Positions 1 to 12,600 of a stretch of 64,000 nucleotides of DNA are shown one piece after another. Made by a program: the position numbers and the translations under genes. Below the pieces are notes generated by a model that was not told where the DNA came from, did no database searches, and saw only the letters and a list, made by a program, of their open reading frames with translations. Position 1 is the stretch's first letter. The number at the start of each line of letters is the position of its first letter. The stretch is from NCBI GenBank assembly GCA_013399855.1, contig VXAY01003830.1, forward strand, positions 787,278 through 851,277. Reading direction: 5' to 3'. The DNA is from Oxyruncus cristatus. Its lineage: Eukaryota > Chordata > Aves > Passeriformes > Cotingidae.

Positions 1-555
1 CAGGCCCGGCGATGGAGGCACCGGAGGCCCCCTCGGAGCGCCCGTGCGGAGGGGCGGCAGGCGCAGCCCCCCCGCGCCCCCTCGNCCTTCCCCGGCGCTG
101 TCAGAGCGGATCAGCGGGCGCGGCGCTGCGATGGAGCGGCGAGCGGCAGCGGCAGCCGCCAGGAGGGGGGGGAGAGGAGGGGGGGGAGGGAGGGGGGGAN
201 NNNNNNNNNNNNNNNNNNNNNNNNNNNNNNNNNNNNNNNNNGAGGAGGAGGAGGACGGGGGAGATTAGCGCGGTGCCGGCTGGCGCAGAGGCGCGGCTGA
301 GCGCTCCAGCGGGAGCCCGGGGCCCTGCGGACCGTGCGAGAGGCAGAGGCGGAAGGAGTGGGGATGCGGCCGCTCTCCCCTCGTTGCTGAAGCTCCCGGT
401 GACCCGCCCGGGGGAGGGAGGCCGGGAAGGTCCGTCCTTCTCACTGCTCTGCGGGCGCAAAGGGTGCCTGTGCAGTCCCCTCCTCTTGGTTTTATCCAGC
501 CCCGGAGCAGAAGCCTCCGCCGCCGCCCCCTATCCCTTCCTGCGCTCTTCCCACC

Positions 556-582
556 ATGAGCGGGGCTGTTTTCACCTTATAA
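556..582 (+). other. Upstream ORF 1 in the USP46 leader (8 codons)
   Basis: The sequence CCACCATGAGC gives an ATG in a near-ideal Kozak context (A at -3). It is followed by eight sense codons (MSGAVFTL) and TAA. It is in the same frame as the USP46 start at 619 but is closed by its own stop. It matters only if transcription starts upstream of 556, which cannot be decided here. Confidence 0.45.
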
Positions 583-591
583 AGATGGCGG
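578..591 (+). promoter_or_regulatory. TATAAAG and overlapping YY1-like motif
   Basis: TATAAAG occupies 578-584 and AAGATGGCGG follows at 582-591. YY1 sites of this form are common just inside CpG-island transcription starts. If TATAAAG worked as a TATA box, transcription would begin near 604-615 and the mRNA would skip both upstream ORFs. Both readings are inferred from motif matches only. Confidence 0.4.
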
Positions 592-614
592 TGTGGGATC
601 GCTGCAACCTTTAG
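585..614 (+). other. Upstream ORF 2 in the USP46 leader (9 codons)
   Basis: AAGATGGCG places an ATG with A at -3 and G at +4, a strong context. The peptide MAVWDRCNL ends at TAG 612-614, only four bases before the USP46 ATG. The same bases match the YY1 binding consensus, so selection on the promoter motif could equally explain this ATG. Confidence 0.45.
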
Positions 615-618
615 ACTA

Positions 619-654
619 ATGACTGTCAGAAACATCGCCTCCATCTGTAATATG
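619..654 (+). CDS. USP46: USP46 coding exon 1 (residues 1-12)
   Basis: It encodes [12 protein letters not shown] and is followed by the donor GTGAGT at 655. The start ATG has a poor context (C at -3, A at +4). Met12, the last codon of the exon, has a strong one once spliced to exon 2 (AATATGG). The intron is phase 0. This N-terminus was chosen because it matches the known USP46 N-terminus. Confidence 0.95.
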
Positions 655-3600
655 GTGAGTGCTGGCGGGGGCCGGGCGGGGCGGGCTGCCCCAGGGGCGC
701 AGCCAAACGGAGCGACGCCGTCCTTTGCCCCCGTGGCGGGGGAGCGGGGCAGGCTGCGCCGGGACGTGCCTGGGGTGGAGTTGGCCGATGGAGAGTGATG
801 ATGTCCGGAGGACTTTTCCCAGTGCAGCCCGGGCGTGGGCCGGGGAGGGACGGAGATGCAGAGGCGGTGCGGGGTACCCCGGAGCGGGACGCGTTGCAGA
901 CGGAGCTGTGGCCCGCCGTCCCTCCTCCTGCCCTTCCTCCTGCCTTTCCTCTTGCCTTAATAATCCTGCAAAAGGACCAAAGTTGGGTTCTGAATCCACC
1001 TTAAGTCAGTGACCCCGTTTAACCCTCTCAGGCAGGCACCCTGTGGTCTCATGAGGCCAAGAGCTCCCCAAGTTACGCAGAAAACTAATAACACCCCTTT
1101 GAATACAAATGCTCTGTATCTGTTCTAGGAAGTCTTAGCTTAAGAGCGGACAGTGTTTAACTTCCACTGCATGCCACTCAAAGAGGACTGCTGTTTGTTT
1201 AGTACTCTTCAGTCACCTTTCTCTAAACCAGACTAGGCAATTGGGAAAGAAGAAGGAAACATTGATATTTTTGTTTGTTATGTTCAGACTTTGGTACTTT
1301 CCATCCCTTGAAAGCATGCTCTCTGCACTTTGAGCATGTGGTTTGGTTTAGGTTTTTGAAAAGTCTTGGTGGGAAGAGGGAGAGCTCAAACTTTGTTAAA
1401 GGTTCATTTATACAGTGAGGCAGTAGCAAACTTGCCAAAGAAATGGTTGTGTGCAAGCACCCCAATGCAAACAGAAGAGAAGCCTATTTCTGTACATTTT
1501 TTTTGTTTTAGTCTGTATTTTTCCCCCTTATTTCCAGGTTCTTCAAGAGCAGCTACAGGCAGTTGCCAGCTTCCCTCCATGTGGTGCCCCAGCATGCCTT
1601 GTGCTGGTGATGCCACACATACCATTCATCTGCCCTGGAGAATGGAGCCTACCTCTAGGGTAAGGCAACAGGCACAGCCCCAGAGGCCTGGCTCCTGCGG
1701 GGTCAGCAGCAGTGGTCTGGGGGACGGAGTGCAGATTGCAAGCCTGCTCCCCCTTCCAGGTGTCCACACTTCCACTTAAATGGGCTTGCTCTTTAATTTC
1801 TAATCAGATGCCTGGGACATCCCATGCACAGTTTTGACTTAAGCCTCAGTCCTCCCTTTGAAATGCCTACTCTAAAATGCAGACAGGAAGAGTTGGTTCT
1901 GGGGTTAAAAAAAAAAAAATCAATGCAACATCCAGATTTGGGGTAAATAATCTGGGTTCTCATCTTTCTTCACCAACAGTAAGTAGTTTTTTGAACTTTT
2001 CATTGTTCTTAATGATTTCCAGTCCAGTGGGCCAGGACACTGAAAAGAGAGGTTTAGGAAACAGTACAGGACTGAGGAGAAAATCTGGGGACGCTTACCT
2101 TCCTTCTGAGGCAGGCTCCAGTTTTTGCTGCTGATTAATGGTGAATGTTATGCCCTGCAAACTGTATAAAAGAGCACCGCATGAAGGGGAGCTGGAGACT
2201 CATAGGTGATTGTAAGATGTTAGCATTGGCACAAAGTACTAGGAACTCCATGAGTTTTTTCATGTGCTTCAGACAGATGCACTTGTATGCAGTATGCTTC
2301 TCTCAAAGACTGAACAGATTCATAGCAAAACTGATGAGGTTGTTCTAATGGTGTGCTGCTCAGCTGTCACTGCCAGTATATCTTGCAAAAGTAACATCTG
2401 AGAAATGGAGAGACTGAAGGGAAGAATGAGAGCCTCAGGCAGAAAAGGCATACAAGGACTCATACTTCAAGACAATTCTAGCTCTTGATGCTGTGACAGA
2501 AGGTGAAGTTGCTCTAACGATAATGACGTTTTAAGGCTACATATTGCTTGGGGTCTGTGTACTTAGCTTTTAAAGGTGCTATGTTGTGTTGGTCACATTT
2601 AGTCTTTTCTGGACAACCCACAGGGACTGGAAGTTCTTTCAGGCAAAAAGTGGAGATTTTCAGGCAGCTCCAGGAATTTGGGGCTGTAAGAGAAATAGAA
2701 ATTCTTGGAAGTATTGACAACACTACATTATGGCTTGTCCAAAAATATGTCTACTTAGATCAGGTGGTGGAGGTGGACTTGAACTGAATGGTCTGTAGGA
2801 GGAGCTACAAGCATCTTCCAGAAGGCTAGAGGTATAAAAGTAAACCTTTTGCCTGTATAAAACCTGAACAGTGCTAGTTTGATTTAGGATATCTGTAGAA
2901 ATCTACCATACAAAGATCTTAGTTCCCAGACCTTGTTCCTGCCCTATAACATTGTAGTTGAAAAATTGAGCTACTACAATTCATGAACTAAGAAATGGCT
3001 GTATAATTTTTAAGTAATATAATATATTTTTGTATATAATGCTGCTTGTTAGTGTGTTTGTAAGTTTTTAACCTCATTGAACTCAATAATGAAAAAAAAG
3101 TGTCAAGGTCTTCTTTATCTTTTCTCATTCCTATTCCACTTGAGAGTGTTCACAGAGATTTTTTTCTTAACTTCAAAAAAAAAAAAAAAAAGAAAGAAAG
3201 GATGATACCTGGTTGATTTTCTGGTGGGGTGGGAGAAAGTAAGGAAAGAGAGACAAAGGGAACAATTAGTCCTGAAATACTTCTCCCTCTCTGAATGCAA
3301 CATAAATTACGTTTTCAGTGGTAGTCCTTTACTGACAGAGTTTCTTGTGTGTTTGTCCAAGTGCTTTCATGTCCTGAGGGAAAAAATAGCTGAATTTTGG
3401 CTGAATTAATTACTAATTTAGCTCAAGAGAACCTGTCTAGTTACCATTTTCAGATATACAGTTGCTATTTAATTGACTGACTGATGTTTGGTATCTTGGG
3501 TTGCAATTTTGATCTCCTGAAGATGGTAGAGATGGTTAGTCTTTTCAGGAAGGATCAGAACAGGTGTAGTGAAGCAAGGAAGCCAAGGACAGTATGTAAC

Positions 3601-6600
3601 TTCTTTGCAAAAGAGATTTTGTACTATATATTCACTGGATAAGCTCTCACATGCTTAGGCAGACACAGTAGGAGCTACCCAGTAAGAAAAAAATATTAGG
3701 GGCAAGTTTCCACTTAGTGCATTTGCTTGTAGTAAATATTTAAGTGCACAACTTTCTAGAATTAAACAAAATTCCTCTATTGTCTTTTACCATTTTATTC
3801 CCTGAATTTTGATAATAACAATAATATTAGTTCTTATGCACTGATTTGCCTAATGAGACCTAAGAGCTAAAACTTGTTCTGCTGGGGTGGAGGGGATGAA
3901 GGCAACTGTGCCTGAAGGAATCAGTGGGACTCTGTGGGCATGATGGCTATGCTCACTGAAAAGAGAGGTCTAGTCCCCAGGATGTTCATCTTACCTGCCT
4001 TTCACCAGAGGGATGTATACAATAGGCAATTGTCACCTTTTATGTAGGATAGGTACTAGATGTGAAGAAGCATAAGATACACTGAAGAAACCCTATCTGA
4101 GGGAACACCAGTGGCCAGTGCCATGTAACACTTGAAGACACCAAATTGGAATGTGATTTAGCCCTTACAGTGCTGTAATCCTCTTTGGTTATTGTTTCTG
4201 TGATATAACCAGATGACTCCAGTATAAAATGCTGGTTCAAAGGTGGATAGGCATGCTGACATTTTAAGGCTGCTGCTTACTGAAATACTCCGCAGTATGT
4301 TTCTGTGTTGATGAGCTTTAGGTACAGCCTTGAGTTCTGAGTTAAGCTCATGCTGCAGCTGTGGCCGAGGGATCTTACTGTTAAGTGCCGTGAAGGACAT
4401 CTAATGATTTCAGAAGGTATTGACTTATATTTTTACAGATCTGGCTAGCAAGCTCCGTGAATCATATTTTTCTCTTTTAGAATTCTGTTGAGAACAGGTA
4501 TTAATCCACCCTTTCATAATTTCGTAAGAGTATTTCAAATAATCCGAAGAGTATTTCAAATAATCCAATCTGCACTTCAGACAGTTCTGTCAATTGAATA
4601 AATGGGTTATTCTGAACACATTGAGATTGCTTTTGATACAAGGTATCATCTGAGAGGCCCAGGAGTCCCTGCATTCTGGAAACAAATAAGAGAATAGATG
4701 TTGGATTTGTTTGTTTATAATAGCATGATTTTAGAGACTCATTGCAGGGTTTGTTGAAATATAGAGCACTGGCAGAATGAAGACTGAAATCTACAAACAT
4801 GGATTTAGAAAATGCTTGATATAAAAAAATTAACAATTTTAATGCTGTGAAAATAGTAACATTCTGTTTCATGCAATAAGAATGTTATTGGGTTATAGAA
4901 TTGATCACTATGACTTTCAACTGGATTTATTCATTTGAACAATCTGCAATGTGTATTTCTTCATGATTTTTGCATCTTCTCATAATACATGCCAAGACAG
5001 TAAAACAGCTATCTGAAGGCATATTTAAATTGATAAAGGAAAACAAATCTGTTAAATCTTTAAAAAAATTACTTACAAACAGTTCAGGCAAAGCAATGAT
5101 AGAAGCACAGTCTCAAGGGTGCACAATTTCTGTATGACATATATATAAAATATAGAAAAAATATGAAAAGTACAGAGAATATGAAGTCTAATTATTGTAA
5201 TACCTTTCTGAATTAATGAGAAACTTGGAAGTATGGCTGACAAACAGGTACTGGACTGACAAGCAGAAAATGTGCATTCCATCAAAAGATAAACAGATGT
5301 CCACAAAAGATATTTTTTCACTGGATAGAGTAGGATGTGCAAAATGAGAAACATGCAAATACATCACTTTCAATGTATAACCTGGACTAATGGCTGAGGC
5401 TTGTCTTCCATGAATACATTTGTTATGATTAAAGTGGTTATTACACACCTACTAGCTGTTTATAAGATAAGCACAAAAGGGCAGCTCATTAATACAATGT
5501 GTGGTTTACAATGTGTTTCTTTTAGATGCATGTAGTCTTTGGCTTTATGTTTCTGAATGAAGAGTAAACCAGAGGTTATGCTAAATACCTGAATAAACGA
5601 ACCTTTTAATTACAGCTCAGTAAGGCTGAGTGAGTCTGAATTGTGGAACAGATGAGATTAAAAGCAGACTCTGGGCTGATTAACTGTGTGTGGTGGACAA
5701 ATGCTGTGCATGAGGTGAGGTTCTGATGGATATGAAGAGTCACTGTCTCAGTTTGAGACAATTTGGGGGGGCAGAGACCTCGTACAGAAGTCTCCTCCCT
5801 TGAATTCAGTACACCTGTTTTCTCCAATATATATAGAGAAACCTAATATGTCCAGATGTAAGTGAAAAAAAAAAACTCTTTACCAAAAAGAATGCTGATA
5901 ACTATACTGATAAAACTGGGTTAAACCAAATGGTGAGGAGAAACTTTCCAAACTCTGCCCACCGGACCAAATCAAAACGGCAGCCGGCTTCCCCCACCCA
6001 GAGAAAACACACCTGGCCACAGGACAGAGACAAGATGGCTGCCCTTCCAAGTGATTTTTCTCCCCCACACCCAGAAAATTTGGCAGGAATGGTTGGAGAG
6101 CCGGTGCTGGCAGGAAAAAGCAGATAGCTAGGATTCAATACTGGCAGATGCTTGTGTGGCCTTGGAGTGGGGCTGCGGTGCTGGTACAGGCGGTTGGAGG
6201 AGGACTGCGGACCCCTGGGTGATTGGAAGGACCCACAAGACACCCACTGGACCCAGTGATGAGACTTGTTGTTGCAGTTTCAATGTTCATTGGTCAAAGA
6301 GGTGGCCACAGTTCAGATCAGTTGAGGTGGTCGTGAAAGCCCTGGCTGATGAGGGAAGCCCTGAAACCCAGAGTTATGTGTGCTCAGGAACACAGAACAT
6401 GGGAATGTCTCTGGTACCTCCCCTGAGGCAGGGAGTTTTACACTGGATGATGTAATACTGGGAGTAATGGGATGCTTCATGAGTCTTACAAGATGTTGCA
6501 GCTGAGTCCATTATGGCCCGTTATGGTTCATGAACAAGAGAGGAAAACCTTTAGCCCAGGTGTGAATATTTCAGGGAGTTACCACAGGTGAATCATCTGT

Positions 6601-9600
6601 GGATGAAGAAGGAAAAAGAAACACTACCCCACCTCACAGGATTTGCCTCTTTCTTTTCCTTACCTTCGTCAACACCCAGCTTGTACCCTGAGGTTTCAGG
6701 TGTGTGTGCACGTCTTCAGCCCCTGGCCTGGGTGGCCAACCTGCACATTGTCAGCAAAGCATGCTGTGGGCTGAGCCATGAGCACCAATAGTCCAATCTC
6801 TTGGGCAGTCACTGCAGGTGGTCACATGTTTGAGTCACTAATCACTAGCAGTTCAGTCTCTTTAGAGAAGGCAAACTACCAAAAAGCCAAAAATGCGTAT
6901 TTGGAGAAAAAAGAAAATAAAAGGTGAATAGTAGAATTTTTGTGTAACCCAAGATGGTAAGTCATGGCCAATCAGAGAAGCAGTCAGGAAAGTCTCTTCT
7001 GCTGATCTTCCTTTAGCCTCAGAAAATGTCCTTGGTTGGCTCTTTGGTAGGTACACTTATATACATTTCTGTATGTACATTATGCACTCAACACCACAGT
7101 ATATTAGTGCTTCTGGGGAAGAAATGAGCTTGTAACTCCACCATCAGGCCTCCATTGTAAGCATGGTTTTGGGTTTGCTCAGCCCTTGCAGAGGGTTGTT
7201 GTGCTGAGGGTTTCCAACCAGCCATTACTGGATATTGTGTCTTGCAGTTATTTGATTTTTTTATTTCACAGTTAATGACCTAGTAAGAGGTTCATCTAAA
7301 CTGTCCTAGGACAATGAAGTCTCCAACTGTCCATTGGAATTCCATTTGATAAACCTGTGTTACTTCGGATGTACATCAGTCAAACTTAGAGATTTCCAGT
7401 GATGGTGACTACATCACATTTCCTAATGTCTTACCAGAATCTACATTATGGTAATTTGAGCTTAGTACTTCTCATCCTGTCCACCACTGAGATCAAGAAC
7501 AGACTAGCTGCCTTCTGTAACAAACTGTAGACTAATCTAGTAAATCTAGTTCATAGCTGTATATGATCCAAAAACCTTTGTCATGCCCTGCCTCAGCCCC
7601 TTCTGTCTTATGCAACTAATCCCTGTTCAGCCCTTTTTTGTAGGTCACTTTTCTCTAGAGTTGAGTTTTTAATTTTGACTGCCTTTTTTGGATTCTTTCC
7701 AATTATTTTTATCTTCCTTTAAACCAAGCCTGGATGTAAGATTCTGTCTGAAGTCTTACCAGTGACAAGTTAAACAGGAAAGTTACTTTAGAAACTTTGT
7801 GAACTCCCTCTGTAGACTCCCATCTAAGAATTTCATTATGTTGTCAATATTTGTTGTTGTGGTTTTGGGGATTTTTCTTTTTTTGAAACACTGCATAGCT
7901 GTGGCTTATTCATTTTGTACTACACACAGACTATTTTTTTTTTTTAAGCTGACTACAACCTTAGTCAGCTGTTTCCCATTCTGTTCATGTACAGGTGATT
8001 CTTCTCTTCATGTGCAAAATATTGTACTTGTCTCAGCTATTTAGACTGTTTCTCTAAAAGAAAAACATTGCCAAAAAATACTTTTGAATTCTAAACCTGT
8101 TCTGCAACGTAACTGCAGCCCTCGTAACTCACGTTATGTGGAGATTTAATTAAGATATTCTTAATTCTGTCTCCAGGTTATCAAAAAGTATTTCAGCTGG
8201 TGCAGCTGTGATTAAGTCTAGAAGGTGCCTTGCTTTTGGAATACTCTGAGGCACCACATATGCAGTCTAGGTGGCCCAGAAAAAATGTTATTGAAGAAAT
8301 TATAGCCCGTAATCAAACCTCAGTCTCTTTTTGACTGGTGAGGCCATCCTGAGGTTATGTGTTCTGAAGAAGGAAGTTGACCAAAACTGATGGTTTTGCT
8401 ACTTGTTCCAGCAAAAGCCTGAGTGCTGCTAATCCAAACCCAATTAAACTGGGAATGCAGACAGACTCATGAGAGAATACTGAGTTTGGTAAAAGTTGTA
8501 TAATCCTGAAAACTTAAATGGTCAATGTTTTTAAAAAATTGCTTATGGATTTAGATACTGAACTTGTAACACTTCACTAGCACCTCACTTAGAGTACTTA
8601 GTTGCTTTGTGCTTGAAGAAAAACAAGTTTTATAAGCTGTGTAAGACTGAGTACCTTAAACACTTTGTTCAAGATTTTAAGTGGTTCAGGATTTCAGGCC
8701 TCTCAGTTTTTATATGTTTCTTGGTAACCACACAGTTAAAAGCTGAATTTATTTGTGGTATATGTGACACTTATATCTGTGGTTAGAGGCAGTTTAGTGC
8801 ATCCAGCAAAAAAAAACAACAACAAAAACCAGCAGGTTAGACATCTCCTTTCAAGCTCTTATAATTCGCATAATGATAATAAAACTCTTTGGAAAAAATG
8901 CGCAAGAATTATTAATTTAGATACATTTTCTTAAATCATCTTTCTTACAAAAATATGAATGCACAGGAGTTTTTCGGCTATGAAGTCCTATAAGTTTTCT
9001 CTTTTTCCTCTTCTCCCATGTGGAAACAAAGACCCAAAATAGCTTTGCTGGAGGAACAATAAAACTTTCCTCCGCAGAACAAAAAGAGAGCTAATCTGGT
9101 TAAATTCAACCATCTTGTAGGATGTACACTTTAAAAAATACAGAAAAATTTCTGGTTTGTTGTTTAATATCAATGAGTTCGTCAGAAGGCTGGTTCGCCT
9201 CTTTCCGTTACTCACATATCCCTCTGAAAGTTGAGGTTGTCCCTGGGGACAGCCAAAGTCCAGCACTGGGGACAAGTCATGTGTCTGTTGAAAGCAGCTG
9301 CATATATGCTGCATGCTGTGGTGTTGCTTGCTCTTCCCTTACTCTTCTTTCTTTGTGTTGCTTCTGGGAGCTAATTTGGGGTTTTATTTAGAGTTGCCTC
9401 CTCTCTTTTAAGTTATCCATCAGTGCCGTTTGTTGGTCATGAGGTCTTTCACATCTTTCTTTATCTTTTTCCCTTTCTTCCCATTATGCTGTGCCTTCCA
9501 AAATCCTGAAGCTCAGGCTGCCTAGCCCTGAAGCCATTACTATTTTTACTCTAATTTCTCCTCTACCAGCCCAAACATCAGCGTTAGTTTGTCTTAAGCC

Positions 9601-12600
9601 TTCAGTTTCTCCCTTCAGGAAACAACTGTATTTCTAGCATGTTGCTCTCACTTTCCCTGAATACTAAGAAAAAAAATATAGTTCACAGCTGTATATGATC
9701 CAAAACCCTTTGTCATGGACCAGCCATCTTCCTTCATTGGTCTGTTGTTCTTTATATGTTTGTTTTTCTGTTTCAATTGTTTTTCATGATTCAATTTTTA
9801 TGTGTTTTTTTTCTTACATTTTTTAGATTTTCTTGTTCACAAGAAAATCTTAGTTCTTAGTTCTTCGTCTTTTATTCTTTGATGTTTATTCTTACCGTGT
9901 TTCTGTTTAGGTAGTGATACCCATTTAATAGGTGGCTTATAAAAAGTCCCAATTTCTTTACTGCATTCATTTACTCTAAATTAAACAGATGTATATTTCT
10001 AGAAAGTTAGTGCAATTTTTTATAGCTCTGTCACAATACGAAGTCTAGTCTGATTTGCTGTCTTCTGATGACAGTATCTTTCAGCTTTATTCCATTTCTC
10101 ACTTCACAGAATAATTGTATTTAGGTTACTTTGCTACCTGTGATTTAATGATCTAATCTGATGTCTTTTTTTCCCCTGAACTGTTACTTTGTTTACCTGC
10201 TAAGGTGTAAAGGAACAGCAGGGTTGGCTTTTTTGCTTTGGTTTCTTTTTTTACTTAATGTGCTTCATGAGATACAACACACAAATTTAACTCTTAGCAA
10301 CATTATCAGAAATTTCAGCTAAAAAGAAAGCTGGCAGTCTTATCCTTTAGAATACCTAGAGCAAAATAACAAGAGGAAAAAATATAGGTCGTACGGTGAG
10401 AATATTTTTGGAGCAATGCTATGGTAGAAATCTTGGCTTTGCCTGAATTGACCCATGCTTGGCTATGTCTCCAGCTGTATGTCTTTGCTGAGGGGCTGAA
10501 TACTTATTGTCTAATTAAGTGGTAAAACTTCTGAGAAATCAGGGTTCACCAGCACCACAGAATACATGGTAGGAGTTTCCACATTGACCTAGTTCTCATT
10601 CTCAAAAGGTCTGGCTACGACAGTCACTTCATTGCATTTCCTTCATTAGTGTATTCTTTTAAGAAGGAGCCAGTCTCTTTTATTGTGAATTTATTTAATA
10701 TACACCAAATACGACTTCATTGACTTATGCAGCCTCTCCTCATTTCAAGCTCTGTGGCTGCACTGCTGCTCTTGCTGATTTTTATGGAAATACAGTAGAT
10801 TCAGCTGTGGTACGATATTTCTCCTAGCTGAAGCACAAAACCATTTATAAAACCATAGAGAGTGAGTTGCATTAAAATGTCTGAGCAGGTTTTCACTGTA
10901 GAAGTGACTAAAATGACTTGCTGGGAGTGGAAACAAATACAAGTATGCTTAAAACCGTGCTAAATAGTCATGGTTGATTTTGCTGTTGATTAACCTCAAT
11001 AGACTAGTATGTTTTCTATTTTTTATATGGTTGGTTCAAACTGAATTCTGAATTGTCTTTAACCCATCTGCAATAACACATTTTTTCCACTTTAAACCTG
11101 GTTTGGATATACAGTTTCAGGTATACTTCGGTTGGAAAAATGTCCTTCTGCCCTCATAGTAACTGCTTATTGAGGACACTTAATATGCAAAACATGTAAT
11201 ATATATGCAATGGAACATGGTATGAGTTTACTAAGCAGTATGCCTAAATTTTTTTACTCCTTTTAAGAAATACATCCTTTTTTGAAGTATTAGTTCTCTA
11301 TGCTTTTTACCTGTTTTCATAGACTTCTTTTTCTATTAAATTAACAGTGTCTTTTTGGGGAACTTAAAATAAACCAGACTGAATTTGCCCTTGATATAAA
11401 AAGGCACAAATCCTAATTAAGTCCAAGGAAGTTGTCATCCAAAGATTGAATTTAGCCTCTCTGTTTTATTGGGTCACTGGCACATAGTGCTTTGTTTTAT
11501 ATTTGCAACAGCCAAGGCCTGGTTTTGGACAGGTAAAGGTGCATGATGAGCTGCTGCTAAGCATATGTTGTTTCAGTAGTGTGTATTTTGGAAATGTCCA
11601 TGCAATGTAGAATTTTTATATGAAGATCAGTTAGTGCACATCATGAATTTTTTTGGTTTTCAGTGATAATTTTGTTTGGTAAATCATGATTCTTACTCTT
11701 TCTCACAATATTTATGAGGAAATTTAAGTGCTAGAAAGGATCTGTCAAACCATCTGGCCTTGGAGGAAAAGTAAATGAGTAATGTAAGAGCAACTAATGA
11801 GCAGAGCACTTGCATTCTACTTGTCTAACAACATATACTAACCTGTAGTTTATGAAAGAATTGGAGGTTACTTTTTAGAGATAGTATTTTCCATGAACTG
11901 TAGAGGGAGAATTTCTTTCAGTGTGGAGAATACCTCCTACAAAACTGGAAAAACACCCTCTTCATTCTTACGTCAGGGAAGTTGATTGTAATGCTTAAAA
12001 GTGTAATCAAAGAAAACCTTTGTTTTGATCTGAATGCTGTACAATGAGTAGTAATATGAGGATGGTTTTCTTCAAAAGTTGCATTAATCTTCTGTAGTCA
12101 TGTTTTTCTTTTATCAGACAAGGTTTTGAGGGTAACAGTGGCTGTTTTCCCTGCTAATAACAGATAGGCAAATGTCTATCAGTTTCCTCCCTCTCGGGAT
12201 GTAAGATGCTTTGCTGAATCTGTGCATCTTTGGCAAGGCTGATTTTCCTAGCAATGAAACTAATCTTTATATAGGACTTACATAATTATCACATTGTCAT
12301 CTCTGTTGAAAGGTAGCCAATAATTGCTTTGTATTGATCATTCCTTTTTTCCAAGTTTCTCATTGAGGCTTAGCAGAGTCTGGTGAGAACATACAATGTA
12401 TTCCTTATGAAGCTTTGCATGAAGCCTTGTGCTTGTAAAGCACTGCAGTCCAAAGGGATTGTCTGGGAAATAACATACACTTGATCTGAGCCATGAGCTC
12501 TGTGTATGTGGGAGAAAGAGGGAGAATGGAAAAAGATCTGAAAAAGGGATGTGAAATACAAAATCTTTGGAGCTTTTCTGGAACCTGCCAATTTAAAGGA

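Larger units (their letters stand above)
1..950. promoter_or_regulatory. USP46: CpG-island promoter and 5'UTR region of USP46
   Basis: This segment is very GC- and CpG-rich, in sharp contrast to the AT-rich sequence after about 960. It surrounds the first coding exon of USP46. One base (85) and positions 200-241 are unsequenced; the latter run sits in a purine-rich GGGA/GAGG tract. Near the 3' end are a TATAAAG (578-584), an overlapping YY1-like AAGATGGCGG (582-591) and two short upstream ORFs. A CpG island at a broadly expressed deubiquitinase gene is what is expected. The transcription start cannot be placed from sequence, so the boundary between promoter and 5'UTR is unknown. Confidence 0.85.

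Noticed and set aside
12..614. Long open frame across the CpG island, 200 codons
   Set aside because: It runs through unsequenced bases, is compositionally biased (Gly/Arg/Ala), resembles no family, and ends just before the real start. GC-rich leaders often lack stop codons by chance. Only the short terminal ORF at 585-614 is discussed.
4501..4872. 123-codon minus-strand open frame in USP46 intron 1
   Set aside because: No family resemblance, and it includes a tandem duplication. Its length is within chance for 64 kb of AT-rich DNA read in six frames.
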